64,000 nt of DNA, from assembly GCA_900544095.1 (NCBI GenBank), contig UQTV01000001.1:310001-374000 (forward strand), read 5' to 3'. A program made the translations under genes and the position numbers. The stretch's first letter is position 1. Each line of letters opens with the position of its first letter. Of the stretch, positions 23,881 through 32,323 are shown one piece after another. The stretch is from an uncultured Collinsella sp. (GTDB lineage Bacteria; Actinomycetota; Coriobacteriia; Coriobacteriales; Coriobacteriaceae). Below the pieces are notes generated by a model. It saw only the letters and a program-made list of their open reading frames with translations, did not search any database and was not told where the DNA came from.

Positions 23881-24044
23881 TCGCCACGAAAACGGCCCAT
23901 CTACTACGTTTCACCCGCATGGCCCAACCAGATGCCATAAATAAAGAAAACCGCAGGCGTTCTACCTGCGGTTTTCTTTTTGCAATTCTTGGCATGGTCA
24001 CCGATAGCCTATTAAACGTAGTAGATGGGCCGTTTTCGTGGCGA
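23881..24044. repeat. perfect 31-bp inverted repeat with a 102-nt loop
   Basis: Arms 23881-23911 and 24014-24044 are perfectly complementary. They carry GGCCCATCTACTACGTTT. The loop contains a 15-bp terminator hairpin at 23943-23979. It occupies the whole space between the convergent hydrolase and proB genes. Confidence 0.9.
23943..23979. terminator. bidirectional terminator inside the inverted repeat
   Basis: Perfect 15-bp stem (AAAGAAAACCGCAGG and complement, loop CGTTCTA) followed by TTTTT-rich sequence on both strands; serves the convergent S33 hydrolase and proB genes. Confidence 0.85.
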
Positions 24045-24133
24045 CCAGCTCGGACATAAGCGCGGCGGGGCAAAGTTACCCTGGTAATTTCGCCCCACGT
24101 GCATTGCAGATCGAAGGCGCCCGGCGTCGAGGC

Positions 24134-25261
24134 CTAAGCAAATACAATCAAGTTGTCTCGATGGATCGCCGGCTTCTCGGCTAGGTCTGCCAGTAGGCGG
24201 TTGCTGGCAATCTGGTCCTGGCGGCGGCCGGCTGCAAGCTCCAGCACGTCCGAATCGGCCTCGGCGATACCACGGGCGACAACCATGCCGCTCGGGTCGC
24301 ACACGTCGAGCACATCGCCCTCGGCAAACTGGCCATCGACCTCGCGAATACCCACCGCGAGCAGCGACGATCCGCGGCTGACCAGCGCCTTCGCGGCGCC
24401 ATCATCGACCGTCACCGAGCCATGCGCCTTGTCACCCAGTGCGATCCACAACTTGCGCGGCGCAATGTCCAGGCGCTCCGCCGGCGGATCGAACAGCGTA
24501 CCCACGCTCTCGCCGCGGGCCAGACGCACGAGCGCATCGGGCTCCTCGCCCGAGCAAATCACGCTTTGAATGCCCGCCGTCATGAGAATGCGGCTCGCGC
24601 GAATCTTGGTGATCATGCCGCCCGTACCCACCGATGTGGAAGAATCGCCCGCCGAGGCGATAATCTTGGCATCGATCTTATGCACGACCGGGATAAACTC
24701 GGCCGTCGGATCCTCATGCGGATTGGCGGTGTAGAGGCCATCGATGTCCGAGAGCGTCACGCACAGATCGGCAGAAACCAGGCAGCTCACAAGCGCCGCC
24801 AGCGTGTCGTTGTCGCCGAACTTGATCTCATCGACGGTAACGGTGTCGTTCTCGTTGACGACCGGCACCACGCCCAGCTCCACCAGGCGCAGCAGGGCGT
24901 CGCGCGCGTGCAGGTAGGACGTGCGGCGCGCCGTGTCGTGACGCGTGAGCAGCACGAGCGAGGTGAGCAGGTCGCGCGCATGGAACTCCTCGTCGTAGGC
25001 CGACGAGATGATGCACTGACCGGCCGAGGCGCAGGCCTGCAGGCTCGGCAGGTCACCGACCGGCTTGCGGTCGAAGCCCAGCACGGGATAGCCGCAGGCA
25101 ATGGCACCCGAGCTCACCACGACCAGGCGCCAGCCAAGCTCGCGCAGCGCTGCGGCCTGGTCGGCAAGCCCGCCGATAAAGGCGCGGTTGACCTTGCCGT
25201 CGGCGCCCACCACCGTGGACGAACCGATCTTTACCACCATCGTTTTATAAGAAGTCGTCAT
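24134..25261 (-). CDS. proB: glutamate 5-kinase
   Basis: A 375-residue enzyme phosphorylating glutamate at the gamma carboxyl, first and feedback-controlled step of proline synthesis. The amino-acid-kinase domain covers residues 1-260 (MVVKIGSSTVVGADG, VVSSGAIACGY, PVVNENDTV, FGDNDTLAALVS, GTGGMITKI). A PUA domain occupies the last 90 residues (SRGSSLLAVGIREVDGQF...). All substrate motifs are intact and the length is normal. A stretch near 25333 upstream of the start acts as terminator of pncB. proA lies downstream on the same strand but beyond the S33 gene. Confidence 0.96.
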   Translation of the reverse strand: MTTSYKTMVVKIGSSTVVGADGKVNRAFIGGLADQAAALRELGWRLVVVSSGAIACGYPVLGFDRKPVGDLPSLQACASAGQCIISSAYDEEFHARDLLTSLVLLTRHDTARRTSYLHARDALLRLVELGVVPVVNENDTVTVDEIKFGDNDTLAALVSCLVSADLCVTLSDIDGLYTANPHEDPTAEFIPVVHKIDAKIIASAGDSSTSVGTGGMITKIRASRILMTAGIQSVICSGEEPDALVRLARGESVGTLFDPPAERLDIAPRKLWIALGDKAHGSVTVDDGAAKALVSRGSSLLAVGIREVDGQFAEGDVLDVCDPSGMVVARGIAEADSDVLELAAGRRQDQIASNRLLADLAEKPAIHRDNLIVFA

Positions 25262-25332
25262 ACGTCAAACCAATCGAATGTCGAGCGTTCGGGCGAGCTG
25301 GGGCAGTCGGGGCGCCTGGTGCGGAACGGACG

Positions 25333-25371
25333 AAAATGATCCGTTTTCCTCCGTCCCCTTCGGATCATTTT
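25333..25371 (-). terminator. hairpin at the end of pncB
   Basis: AAAATGATCC and GGATCATTTT arms around a 19-nt loop; the stem overlaps the last codons of pncB and is followed on the minus strand by TTTTCGTCC. Confidence 0.6.
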
Positions 25372-26870
25372 GCCCAGGGGAAGGCCGAAGCCGCAGCCAT
25401 GTTCTTGCGCACGAGCTCGTCGCGCACCTGAGCCAGGCCCTGCTCCATGCCCACCACATAGGTCTGCGGGTACAGGAAGCGCTTGAAAGCTGCGTCCAGA
25501 TGGTCAAGTGCCCAGGCGCAACGCTCGCGCGCGTCCTGGATGCTCTCACGCGGAGCCACCGCACTGCCATCGCGCACGATCGGCACCAGCAGCTCGCGAT
25601 ACTCAAGTTCGGACACGTCGGTCACCAGAGCGGCATCATTCACGGCCACGAGGGTATTGCCGCGCGCGGCGCCCTCCCCCGCCAGATGGTCCTCGTCGTA
25701 GATCATGTCGCAGACTGGGCCGCCAAAGCCGTCGTAATAACGGCGCACGCGTTGCACACCCGGGATCGTGCGCTTGTAGGGCTGCTCGGAGAGCTTGACC
25801 ACCGGCGTCCACGGGTCCGTCTCACTCGCACGGCGGGCGGCGAGCTTGTACACGCCGCCCAGCGCCGGCTGGTCGTAGCAGGTCGCGAGCTTGGTGCCCA
25901 CGCCAAAGCTATCGATAGGCGCGCCCTGGTCGAGCAGCGACTGAATCGTGTACTCATCCAAATCGTTAGAAACCGAGATCCCCACATAGGGCAGGCCCTC
26001 GGCATCAAAACGGCCGCGCACATACTTGGAGAGCTTGGCGAGGTCGCCGGAGTCGATGCGAATGGCCGACAGGCGCTCGCCCACCGCTTCCATCTCCTTG
26101 GCAACCGTAATGGCATGCTCGCAACCCTCGCGTACGTCGTAGGTGTCGATGAGCAGCGTGCAATTCTTGGGGCTCGACTTGGCAAAGGCGCGGAAGGCCT
26201 CGAGCTCGGAGTCGAAGCTCATGACCCAGCTGTGCGCATGCGTGCCAAAGACGGGAATACCGTAGCGGCGGCCGGCGAGCACATTGGACGTAGAGGAGCA
26301 GCCGGCAACGTAGCTCGCGCGCGCGACGGCCAGCCCGCCATCGGGACCCTGGGCGCGGCGCAGGCCAAACTCGGCAACGGGACGGCCGTCCGCCGCCAGC
26401 ACCACGCGCGCCGTCTTGGTGGCGACAAGCGTCTGGAAGCCGACGATGTTGAGCAGCGCCGTTTCGAGCAGCTGGCACTCCAGCGCGGGACCGGTGACGC
26501 GAACCATGGGTTCGCGCGGAAAGACGAGCTCGCCCTCGGGGACGGCGTCGATGTTTACATGTGCATGAAAATCGCGCAGGTAGTCGAGGAATGCAGGCTT
26601 GAACATCGCGCCGCCGGCCGGGGCCTGGAGTGAGGCGAGGTAGTCGATATCCTCGGGCGTAAAGCGCAGGTTCTCGACCAGCTCGGGCAGCTCGGCGGTG
26701 CCGCACATGACGGCATAGGCGCTGCCAAAGGGATGGTCGCGGTAAAACGCGGTAAAACAACCCTGCTCATTGGCCTTGCCGCTCTCCCACAGGCCCTGGG
26801 CCATAGTGAGCTCGTACAGATCGGTGAGCATTGCAATGTCGGTGGGATGCGAGATGTCGGTCAAAGCCAT
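25365..26870 (-). CDS. pncB: nicotinate phosphoribosyltransferase
   Basis: A 501-residue NAPRTase that makes nicotinate mononucleotide from nicotinate and PRPP, first step of NAD salvage. Signature blocks include MLTDLYELTMAQG, CFTAFYRDHPFG, the catalytic-loop histidine region GTHAHSWVMSF, AIRIDSGDLAKLS (conserved 'iRiDSGDL'), and GVGTKLATCYDQPALGGVYKL. The length is that of the longer bacterial NAPRTases. The gene stands alone between proB and a small membrane protein on the same strand. Confidence 0.95.
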   Translation of the reverse strand: MALTDISHPTDIAMLTDLYELTMAQGLWESGKANEQGCFTAFYRDHPFGSAYAVMCGTAELPELVENLRFTPEDIDYLASLQAPAGGAMFKPAFLDYLRDFHAHVNIDAVPEGELVFPREPMVRVTGPALECQLLETALLNIVGFQTLVATKTARVVLAADGRPVAEFGLRRAQGPDGGLAVARASYVAGCSSTSNVLAGRRYGIPVFGTHAHSWVMSFDSELEAFRAFAKSSPKNCTLLIDTYDVREGCEHAITVAKEMEAVGERLSAIRIDSGDLAKLSKYVRGRFDAEGLPYVGISVSNDLDEYTIQSLLDQGAPIDSFGVGTKLATCYDQPALGGVYKLAARRASETDPWTPVVKLSEQPYKRTIPGVQRVRRYYDGFGGPVCDMIYDEDHLAGEGAARGNTLVAVNDAALVTDVSELEYRELLVPIVRDGSAVAPRESIQDARERCAWALDHLDAAFKRFLYPQTYVVGMEQGLAQVRDELVRKNMAAASAFPWAK

Positions 26871-26954
26871 GGGGCGACCTTTCGGATGCGTTGTGCAGAG
26901 GTTGAGGGTTGGAAAAGGGCAGAGTGTTCGGGCATGGCACCCAGCGCGAATGGG

Positions 26955-27395
26955 CTAGAGCAGGCCCATGCTGGTCAGGATCGTGTAGCCCATAAAGATG
27001 ACAAACGCGATGAGGGCAAGGACAATGATGATTTTTTGAGCCGGCGCCATGCCAGGGATCTCGTTCTCGCCCGTAGGCTCCTTGGAGGTAACCATGCGCT
27101 GGGCAAAGGTCATCTCGTCACGGCTCGGCTTGGGCTCGACGGACTTGGAACGAGCGACCTTTTTAGGCTGAGGTTTAGGTGCGGTGGGCGCGGGCTTCGC
27201 GGCGGCGGGCTTGGGCGCGGGGGCGACGTTCGCGGCGGCCTCCTCGGCCTTCTCGCGCTCGGCACGCAGGGCGGCCAGCTCCTCACGCTCGCGGCGTGCC
27301 TCTTCCTGGGCCTCGCGACGAGCTTTCTCGGCGCGGAGCTCTTCCAACTCGGCGCGTTCCTCGGCAGACAGTGGTTGGGACTCAAGCTTGGCCAT
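26955..27395 (-). CDS. tail-anchored coiled-coil membrane protein
   Basis: A 146-residue protein starting MAKLESQPLSAEE after GAAAGGGC. Residues 8-60 form a strong Glu/Arg/Ala coiled coil (ERAELEELRAEKARREAQ...). Residues 60-95 are a Pro/Ala/Lys linker and residues about 122-142 (IIIVLALIAFVIFMGYTIL) are a single C-terminal membrane anchor. No catalytic feature. It might be a membrane-associated scaffold or secretion-related protein; function unknown. tRNA-Ala lies just upstream on the same strand. Confidence 0.7.
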   Translation of the reverse strand: MAKLESQPLSAEERAELEELRAEKARREAQEEARREREELAALRAEREKAEEAAANVAPAPKPAAAKPAPTAPKPQPKKVARSKSVEPKPSRDEMTFAQRMVTSKEPTGENEIPGMAPAQKIIIVLALIAFVIFMGYTILTSMGLL

Positions 27396-27418
27396 GGTAC
27401 AGCCCTTTCTTTTAAAAA

Positions 27419-27446
27419 AAGCCGCCGACACAATGTCAGCGGCTTA
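27419..27446 (-). terminator. tRNA-Ala terminator
   Basis: Minus-strand hairpin AAGCCGCTGACA / TGTCGGCGGCTT (loop TTG) followed by TTTTTTT. Confidence 0.85.
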
Positions 27447-27459
27447 TCAAATCCAAGGG

Positions 27460-27532
27460 TGGAGACGAAGGGAGTCGAACCCTCGGCCTCTGCCATGCGA
27501 CGGCAGCGCTCTCCCAACTGAGCTACGTCCCC
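27460..27532 (-). tRNA. tRNA-Ala(CGC)
   Basis: Acceptor GGGGACG pairs with CGTCTCC, D arm GCTCAGTTGGGAGAGC, anticodon stem CTGCC/GGCAG with loop GTCGCAT and anticodon CGC. CCA not encoded. Confidence 0.95.
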
Positions 27533-27585
27533 AGGACAAGTTGATATTTTACCTACGGCTCGCCAACTGTCAACGCCCAATACCC

Positions 27586-27689
27586 AGTCTTTTTGGGACG
27601 CGGCTGTTTTAGCTACCCCGACAGACAACGCGAACGGTTTGGTCGAACAGCGGCAGGGGTAGCTAAAACAGCCCCGTCCCAAAAAGACT
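27586..27689. repeat. 34-bp inverted repeat with one mismatch
   Basis: Arms 27586-27619 and 27656-27689 match at 33 of 34 positions; the loop is 36 nt. The arms contain TTTTTGGGAC and GTTTTAGCTACCCC. A partial copy (CGTCCCAGATTAGCTGG) follows at 27700-27716. Confidence 0.85.
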
Positions 27690-27711
27690 ACTCAAAGAGC
27701 CTCGTCCCAGA

Positions 27712-28656
27712 TTAGCTGGTTTGAGCACTAGTAAGAACACCGGTGGTATCGAACGCCGGGGTAAAGCTCTCGTCTACCGCGCCGCCTTCTTGCCAAAACA
27801 TCGTCGTAAAGCCCAGGTCGTCGGCATGGTCGAGCACCTGCTCGTACTCCTCGCGCGTCACGGCGCGCGCCAGGTCGCCGCCTTGTTCGCGCATGAGGGC
27901 ATTGGGCGTGTACTGGTTCATGACCGAGATCGGCACGTCGCCCACCGTCTGCCACACCAGGTCCAACACGCGGCACGAATCGTCCGCATGCCCCGGCAGC
28001 ACCAGATGACGCACGATTATGCCGCGCCTCATGAGCCCGTCCTCGTCTACCAGCTCTCCCCCGCGGCGCTCAATCTCGCGCGCCATCTGGGCCAGACCCG
28101 ACACGGCCACGCGCGGGTAGTCCTTAATATGAGAAAGCGACTGAGCAAGCCCGGCATCGGCATATTTAAAGTCCGTAAGCCACACGTCGACAAGGTCGCC
28201 CAGCGCCGCCACGGCACTCGCGCGCTCGTAACCACTCGTGTTGTAGACAATTGGGATGACCAACCCGCGCGTCCGTGCCGCGGCAATCGCGGCAGGCAAC
28301 AGGTGCGCATAGTGCGTCGCCGTCACCAGGTTGATGTTATTGGCGCCCTGGTCCTGCAGCTCCAGCATAATCTCGACCAAACGCTCGGGCAAAATCTCAA
28401 GACCGAAATTGCCCGTCGAGATCTCGTGGTTTTGGCAGTAGATACATTTGAGCGAACAGCCGCTAAAGAAAATCGTACCCGAGCCGGCCTCGCCCGAAAT
28501 GGGCGGCTCCTCCCACATATGGAGCGCCGCGCGGGCGACCTTAAGCGTGTTGTCGGCGCCGCACACGCCACGCGCGCCCTCGTCGCGCGCCGCACCGCAA
28601 CGGCGCGGACACAAATGGCAGGCGGGCGAAAAAAGTTCGGTCAACGACGTCGGCAT
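27712..28656 (-). CDS. radical SAM protein of the PflX (COG1313) type
   Basis: A 314-residue radical SAM enzyme. The SAM [4Fe-4S] motif is C-x3-C-x2-C in FFSGCSLKCIYCQNHEIS; an N-terminal CHLCPRRCGA motif with a later Cys (GVCG) may hold a second cluster. Further family blocks are NNINLVTATHY, PIVYNTSGYE, DVWLTDFKY and IVRHLVLPGHADD. It resembles pyruvate-formate-lyase activases but belongs to the stand-alone PflX group of unknown substrate. The ATG at 28656 has GGAGC 9 nt upstream; the ATG at 28671 is too close to it. No glycyl radical enzyme is nearby. Confidence 0.85.
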   Translation of the reverse strand: MPTSLTELFSPACHLCPRRCGAARDEGARGVCGADNTLKVARAALHMWEEPPISGEAGSGTIFFSGCSLKCIYCQNHEISTGNFGLEILPERLVEIMLELQDQGANNINLVTATHYAHLLPAAIAAARTRGLVIPIVYNTSGYERASAVAALGDLVDVWLTDFKYADAGLAQSLSHIKDYPRVAVSGLAQMAREIERRGGELVDEDGLMRRGIIVRHLVLPGHADDSCRVLDLVWQTVGDVPISVMNQYTPNALMREQGGDLARAVTREEYEQVLDHADDLGFTTMFWQEGGAVDESFTPAFDTTGVLTSAQTS

Positions 28657-28799
28657 AAAAACATGCTCCAAAACAATGATTCAGCAGCTCAAACGTAAAG
28701 GGACCAACCGCACAGACGGCTCGAGCCCAAGGCGCCGTAATCGTCCGACACGATTTTTGTAATGTCAAGACTGGAATCGATAAAGTGCCGCTTTATGAT

Positions 28800-28955
28800 G
28801 TAGGTATTCCGCCCCCCGCGGAGCAACTGGGTGAACCGTCGCGTTTATTTAGGGAGCCCACACAGTCGTACCTAGTACAGGTATCCTTCGTTGTTAAGGA
28901 CGCTGGAACAGTCGATGAGGGCACCCACCTGTTTTAGGTGGGTTCATTTTCGTAA
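28800..28955 (+). ncRNA. candidate small structured RNA ending in an intrinsic terminator
   Basis: The 525-bp interval 28657-29181 has no credible gene. Within it lie consecutive stems, TACCT-AGTAC-AGGTA and TCCTT-CGTTGTT-AAGGA, and then a clear terminator (CACCCACCTGTTTTAGGTGGG followed by TTCATTTT, 28928-28955). A TATGAT hexamer at 28794-28799 could be a -10. Since the nearest downstream gene starts about 225 bp after this terminator, the product would be a free RNA or an attenuated leader. A second hairpin (GGTGGTTTTC/GAAAACCACC) lies at 28963-28989. It matches no RNA family that I recognise. Confidence 0.35.
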
Positions 28956-29181
28956 CGTGGGGGGTGGTTTTCATTTGCCGAAAACCACCATTACAGCCCA
29001 TATGGATCCCCGCCGGTATCCCGACAAGCCATCGACAACATCCCAATATCTGGTAAGCGCGTGATTATCGCTGCATGCAATTCCATGCACCCCCCGTGGT
29101 CGAGTATCATGGTTCGGCTATGCCCTTTGCGCATGGCGTTCTTCTGACCTTTTCCTTCGACGCTTGGCGGTTTTTAGATTC

Positions 29182-30381
29182 ATGGCTTCATCCCCGAGCT
29201 ACATACCGTACCTATGCGTGGCAGCGGCGGCCTTTATCACGACCTTCCTCATTGTGCCCCTGGTCAAGCGCTTGGCAATTAAGCTCGACGCCGTCGACTA
29301 TCCTTCCAAGCGCCGCATCAACACCAAGCCCATCCCGCGTTTGGGCGGAACGGCGGTGTTTTTGGGCCTGGTCGTTGCCTGCATTGTGCAAATCCTAGGC
29401 ACCTGGCACCTAGGCTGGCCGCCCGTCCTGGTGCCGCACCCGCGCCTTCACATTAGCTATCCCATGCTGGCGCTCTCCTTTACCGTCATCTTTGCGACCG
29501 GCGCTATCGACGACGTCTTCCAGCTCAAGCCCAAGCAAAAACTGGCCGGTCAGGTCCTCGCCGCGCTCATCGCCTGCGTGGGCGGCCTGCGCATCGGCGT
29601 CATCGTCAACCCGTTTGCCCCCGGCGAGATCATGCTCGGATGGCTCGCCTACCCCATCACCGTGATCTATCTGGTGGCATTCACCAACATCATTAACCTC
29701 ATCGACGGCCTCGACGGCTTGGCCACGGGCATCTGCGGCATCGCGTCGTTCACCATGTTTTCGATGGCCGTTCTCTCGGGCCGCATCGACGCCGCCGCGC
29801 TCTCCATTGCGCTCTTTGGCGCCTGCCTGGCCTTTTTGCGCTACAACTTCAACCCCGCAAGCATCTTCTTGGGCGACTCGGGGTCGCTGCTTCTGGGCTT
29901 TGCGCTGGGCTCCATCTCGTTGCTCAACGTGAGCCGCACCGCCGCGCTCACCTCGCTTATCATTCCACTCATCGTTGCCGGCGTGCCCATCATCGACACG
30001 TTTAGCGCCATCGTGCGCCGCAAGCGCGCCCACATTAGCATCGGGCAGGCCGACAAGGGCCACATCCACCACCGCCTGATCCAAGAGGGCTACAACCAAA
30101 AACAGGCAGTGCTCCTCATCTACGCCTGGTGCATTATGCTTTCGGCCGGCGCCGCCGCGATTAACCAGGTCGAGGTGCCCATGCGCGTGCTCATCTTTAC
30201 CGTGCTCGCCATTGGCTCGGCGGCCTTTGCCAAGCATCTACATCTGTTTGAGCCCGTGCTGCGCCACCATTACAACAAGCGCACACACGAGGATGAGCTC
30301 GTCACCCCCGACGATCCCGCCTTTAAGCAGGAGGAGCAGGCGGCAGAAGAGCGTAAGGAAGAGCGACACCACAGGCGCTAG
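29182..30381 (+). CDS. WecA/TagO-type undecaprenyl-phosphate sugar-1-phosphate transferase
   Basis: A 399-residue polytopic membrane enzyme of the MraY/WecA family that transfers a UDP-sugar phosphate (normally GlcNAc-1-P) to undecaprenyl phosphate, starting a wall glycopolymer. Visible motifs are INTKPIPRLGG, the Asp pair in FATGAIDDVFQLKPKQKL, NIINLIDGLDGLATG, FLGDSGSLLLGF and the WecA/TagO-specific cytoplasmic motif DKGHIHHRL, which separates it from MraY. A charged tail (EEQAAEERKEERHHRR) ends it. The ATG at 29182 has no good ribosome-binding site, and a TTG at 29164 in frame is an alternative. Confidence 0.92.
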   Translation: MASSPSYIPYLCVAAAAFITTFLIVPLVKRLAIKLDAVDYPSKRRINTKPIPRLGGTAVFLGLVVACIVQILGTWHLGWPPVLVPHPRLHISYPMLALSFTVIFATGAIDDVFQLKPKQKLAGQVLAALIACVGGLRIGVIVNPFAPGEIMLGWLAYPITVIYLVAFTNIINLIDGLDGLATGICGIASFTMFSMAVLSGRIDAAALSIALFGACLAFLRYNFNPASIFLGDSGSLLLGFALGSISLLNVSRTAALTSLIIPLIVAGVPIIDTFSAIVRRKRAHISIGQADKGHIHHRLIQEGYNQKQAVLLIYAWCIMLSAGAAAINQVEVPMRVLIFTVLAIGSAAFAKHLHLFEPVLRHHYNKRTHEDELVTPDDPAFKQEEQAAEERKEERHHRR

Positions 30382-30542
30382 GGTAAGCTGCCGAGGATGC
30401 GCCCAGGCGCCGCCGGCCAAACGCGCAGCCACGCCGCGCCCATCGCACATGCCACCCCTTGCCAGCCCCTCGCCTACTTACGCCCCGCCCCTCAAATAAA
30501 CGCGTTATCATCTTGACCCATGAACATACGTTAGGAGCAATT

Positions 30543-31592
30543 ATGCCAAACGAGAACAGCTACGAAGTCGCTCTGCAGAAGAGCAACGCCATTCGCGAGG
30601 GCCTGGCCAAGACGCCCGACAAGTTCACCATGCTCACCGGCGACCGCCCCACCGGCCGTCTGCATCTGGGTCACTACTTCGGCACCCTCAAGGGCCGTGT
30701 GGAGCTGCAGAACATGGGTGCCAAGACCAACGTACTCATCGCCGACTACCAGGTCATCACCGACCGCGACACGACCGAGCACATCCAGGACAACGTGTAC
30801 AACATGGTCATGGACTACCTTGCCTGCGGCATCGACCCCGACAAGACCATGATCTACGCGCACTCCGCCGTGCCCGCCGCCAACCAGCTCATGCTGCCGT
30901 TCCTGTCGCTGGTGTCCGAGGCCGAGCTGGCGCGCAACCCCACGGTCAAGGCCGAGATGGAGACCTCGGGCCACGAGCTCACCGGCCTTCTGCTCACCTA
31001 CCCGGTGCACCAGGCCTGCGACATCCTGTTCTGCAAGGGCAATGTGGTGCCCGTCGGTCGCGACCAGCTGCCGCACATCGAGCTCACCCGCACCATCGCC
31101 CGCCGCTTTAACAACCGCTACGGCAAGGTGTTCCCCGAGGTCGACGCACTGCTGTCCGAGACCCCGCTGCTGCCGGGCCTGGACGGTCGCAAGATGAGCA
31201 AGAGCTACGGTAACGCCATCAACATCTCGATGACCGCCGAGGAGACGGCCAAGCGCATCAAGAAGAGCCAGACCGACTCCGAGCGCATGATCACGTTCGA
31301 TCCCGAGAACCGCCCCGGCGTGTCCGGTCTGCTTTCGACGGCCGCCATCTGCACCGGCCGTTCCGAAGTCGAGATTGCCGAGGAGATTGGCATGGGCGGC
31401 TCCGGCCAGCTCAAGAAGTACGTGACCGAGGCCGTCAACGAGTACTTCGCGCCGATCCGTGAGCGTCGCCAGCGCTACGAGAACGACCTGGATTACGTAA
31501 AGGACGTCCTGCACGAGGGCAACCGTCGCGCCAATGAGATCGCCGAGCAGACCCTGGGCGAGGTTCAGGACGCCATGGGCATGGTGTACTAG
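30543..31592 (+). CDS. trpS: tryptophanyl-tRNA synthetase
   Basis: A 349-residue class I synthetase charging tRNA-Trp. The HIGH equivalent is TGRLHLGHYFG near residue 40, followed by LIADYQVITD; the KMSKS loop is DGRKMSKSYGNAI near residue 220. The ribosome-binding site TTAGGAG precedes the ATG. Length and the extended middle segment fit the longer bacterial TrpRS type. Single gene, followed by two hairpins. Confidence 0.96.
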   Translation: MPNENSYEVALQKSNAIREGLAKTPDKFTMLTGDRPTGRLHLGHYFGTLKGRVELQNMGAKTNVLIADYQVITDRDTTEHIQDNVYNMVMDYLACGIDPDKTMIYAHSAVPAANQLMLPFLSLVSEAELARNPTVKAEMETSGHELTGLLLTYPVHQACDILFCKGNVVPVGRDQLPHIELTRTIARRFNNRYGKVFPEVDALLSETPLLPGLDGRKMSKSYGNAINISMTAEETAKRIKKSQTDSERMITFDPENRPGVSGLLSTAAICTGRSEVEIAEEIGMGGSGQLKKYVTEAVNEYFAPIRERRQRYENDLDYVKDVLHEGNRRANEIAEQTLGEVQDAMGMVY

Positions 31593-31618
31593 GCAAAGCG
31601 CCTTCGCACAACATAGAC

Positions 31619-31686
31619 GGTGAGGCTGAATCCTCACCGAAACAGGAACAGGCCCGCTGGCAGATAGTTGCCAGCGGGCCTGTTCC
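31619..31686 (+). terminator. two consecutive hairpins after trpS
   Basis: GGTGAGG-CTGAAT-CCTCACC at 31619-31638 is followed by a perfect 18-bp stem at 31645-31686 with loop GATAGT. The second lacks a T-run on either side, so it may act with Rho or as an RNA-stability element. Confidence 0.6.
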
Positions 31687-31866
31687 CGAAGTACACCGTT
31701 GAATCGCACAGAGGGGAGGAATGCGAATCAAACTCAACAGGGCAGGCTTTTTCATCGCCTATTGCCTGCTCCGTTGCTGAAAACAATATAGTTCACCGTG
31801 GTTTACTTTGCTGCGACAAACCGCGCCGCCATACCTTCTCCATAAGTTAACCTCGGTAAACCTGCC

Positions 31867-31906
31867 AAAACCACCACAAAGGGGATAGGCACCTTTGTGG
31901 TGGTTT
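31867..31906 (+). repeat. ACCACCACAAAG palindrome, copy 3
   Basis: Same arms; the core reads GGGGATAGGCAC (one change). Lies at the end of the methyltransferase-like gene on the opposite strand. Confidence 0.88.
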
Positions 31907-31923
31907 AAGCCACGGCAGAGCCG

Positions 31924-32244
31924 CTAGAGCCCTGCAGGCCAGCGACAGGCGGCCAAGTCGACGTGCATGTCGTCCTTAAACGCCACACCCTCCCCTAGCA
32001 AAAGCTCACGTTGAGCATCGGGACCGCCAAAAGCAAAACCATCGCATATGCGGCCATCGGCAAACACCACGCGGTGACAGGGACTCTCGCCGGGGCGCGG
32101 ATTGCCATGCAGGGCATACCCCACGTACCGCGCACTTCGTGGACGTCCAGCAAGCAGCGCCACCTGACCATACGTGGCGACCATCCCCTCGGGAATCTGC
32201 TCGACCACCTCGTACACCCGCTCAAAAAAGCCCTCAGACGCCAT
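31924..32244 (-). CDS. MGMT-family DNA alkyl-transfer or alkyltransferase-like protein
   Basis: A 106-residue protein comprising only the C-terminal DNA-binding and active-site domain of O6-methylguanine-DNA methyltransferases: FFERVYEVVEQIPEGMVATYGQVA, the recognition helix region RSARYVGYALHGNP, and the active-site motif SPCHRVV with the acceptor Cys at residue 56. Alkyltransferase-like proteins usually have Trp at this site, so this single-domain version keeps the catalytic residue. The start at 32244 has GGAAGGGAG upstream. It would repair or flag alkylated guanine. Confidence 0.88.
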   Translation of the reverse strand: MASEGFFERVYEVVEQIPEGMVATYGQVALLAGRPRSARYVGYALHGNPRPGESPCHRVVFADGRICDGFAFGGPDAQRELLLGEGVAFKDDMHVDLAACRWPAGL

Positions 32245-32273
32245 TGCTCGCTCCCTTCCACCCGGAATAGCAT

Positions 32274-32313
32274 AAACCACCACAAAGGTGCCTGTCCCCT
32301 TTGTGGTGGTTTT
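32274..32313 (-). repeat. ACCACCACAAAG palindrome, copy 4
   Basis: Same arms in inverted core orientation (GGTGCCTGTCCCC), between the methyltransferase-like gene and degV. Confidence 0.88.
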
Positions 32314-32323
32314 GGCAGGTGGG

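Noticed and set aside
28820..28860. GGGTGAACCGTCGCG, which recalls a T-box antiterminator motif
   Set aside because: The TGGNACCGCG core is not matched, no specifier stem could be traced and the next gene is not an amino-acid gene.
28800..28955. 6S RNA or SRP RNA
   Set aside because: No long hairpin with a central bubble and no GGUCAGG...GGAAGGAAGCAGC signature could be found.
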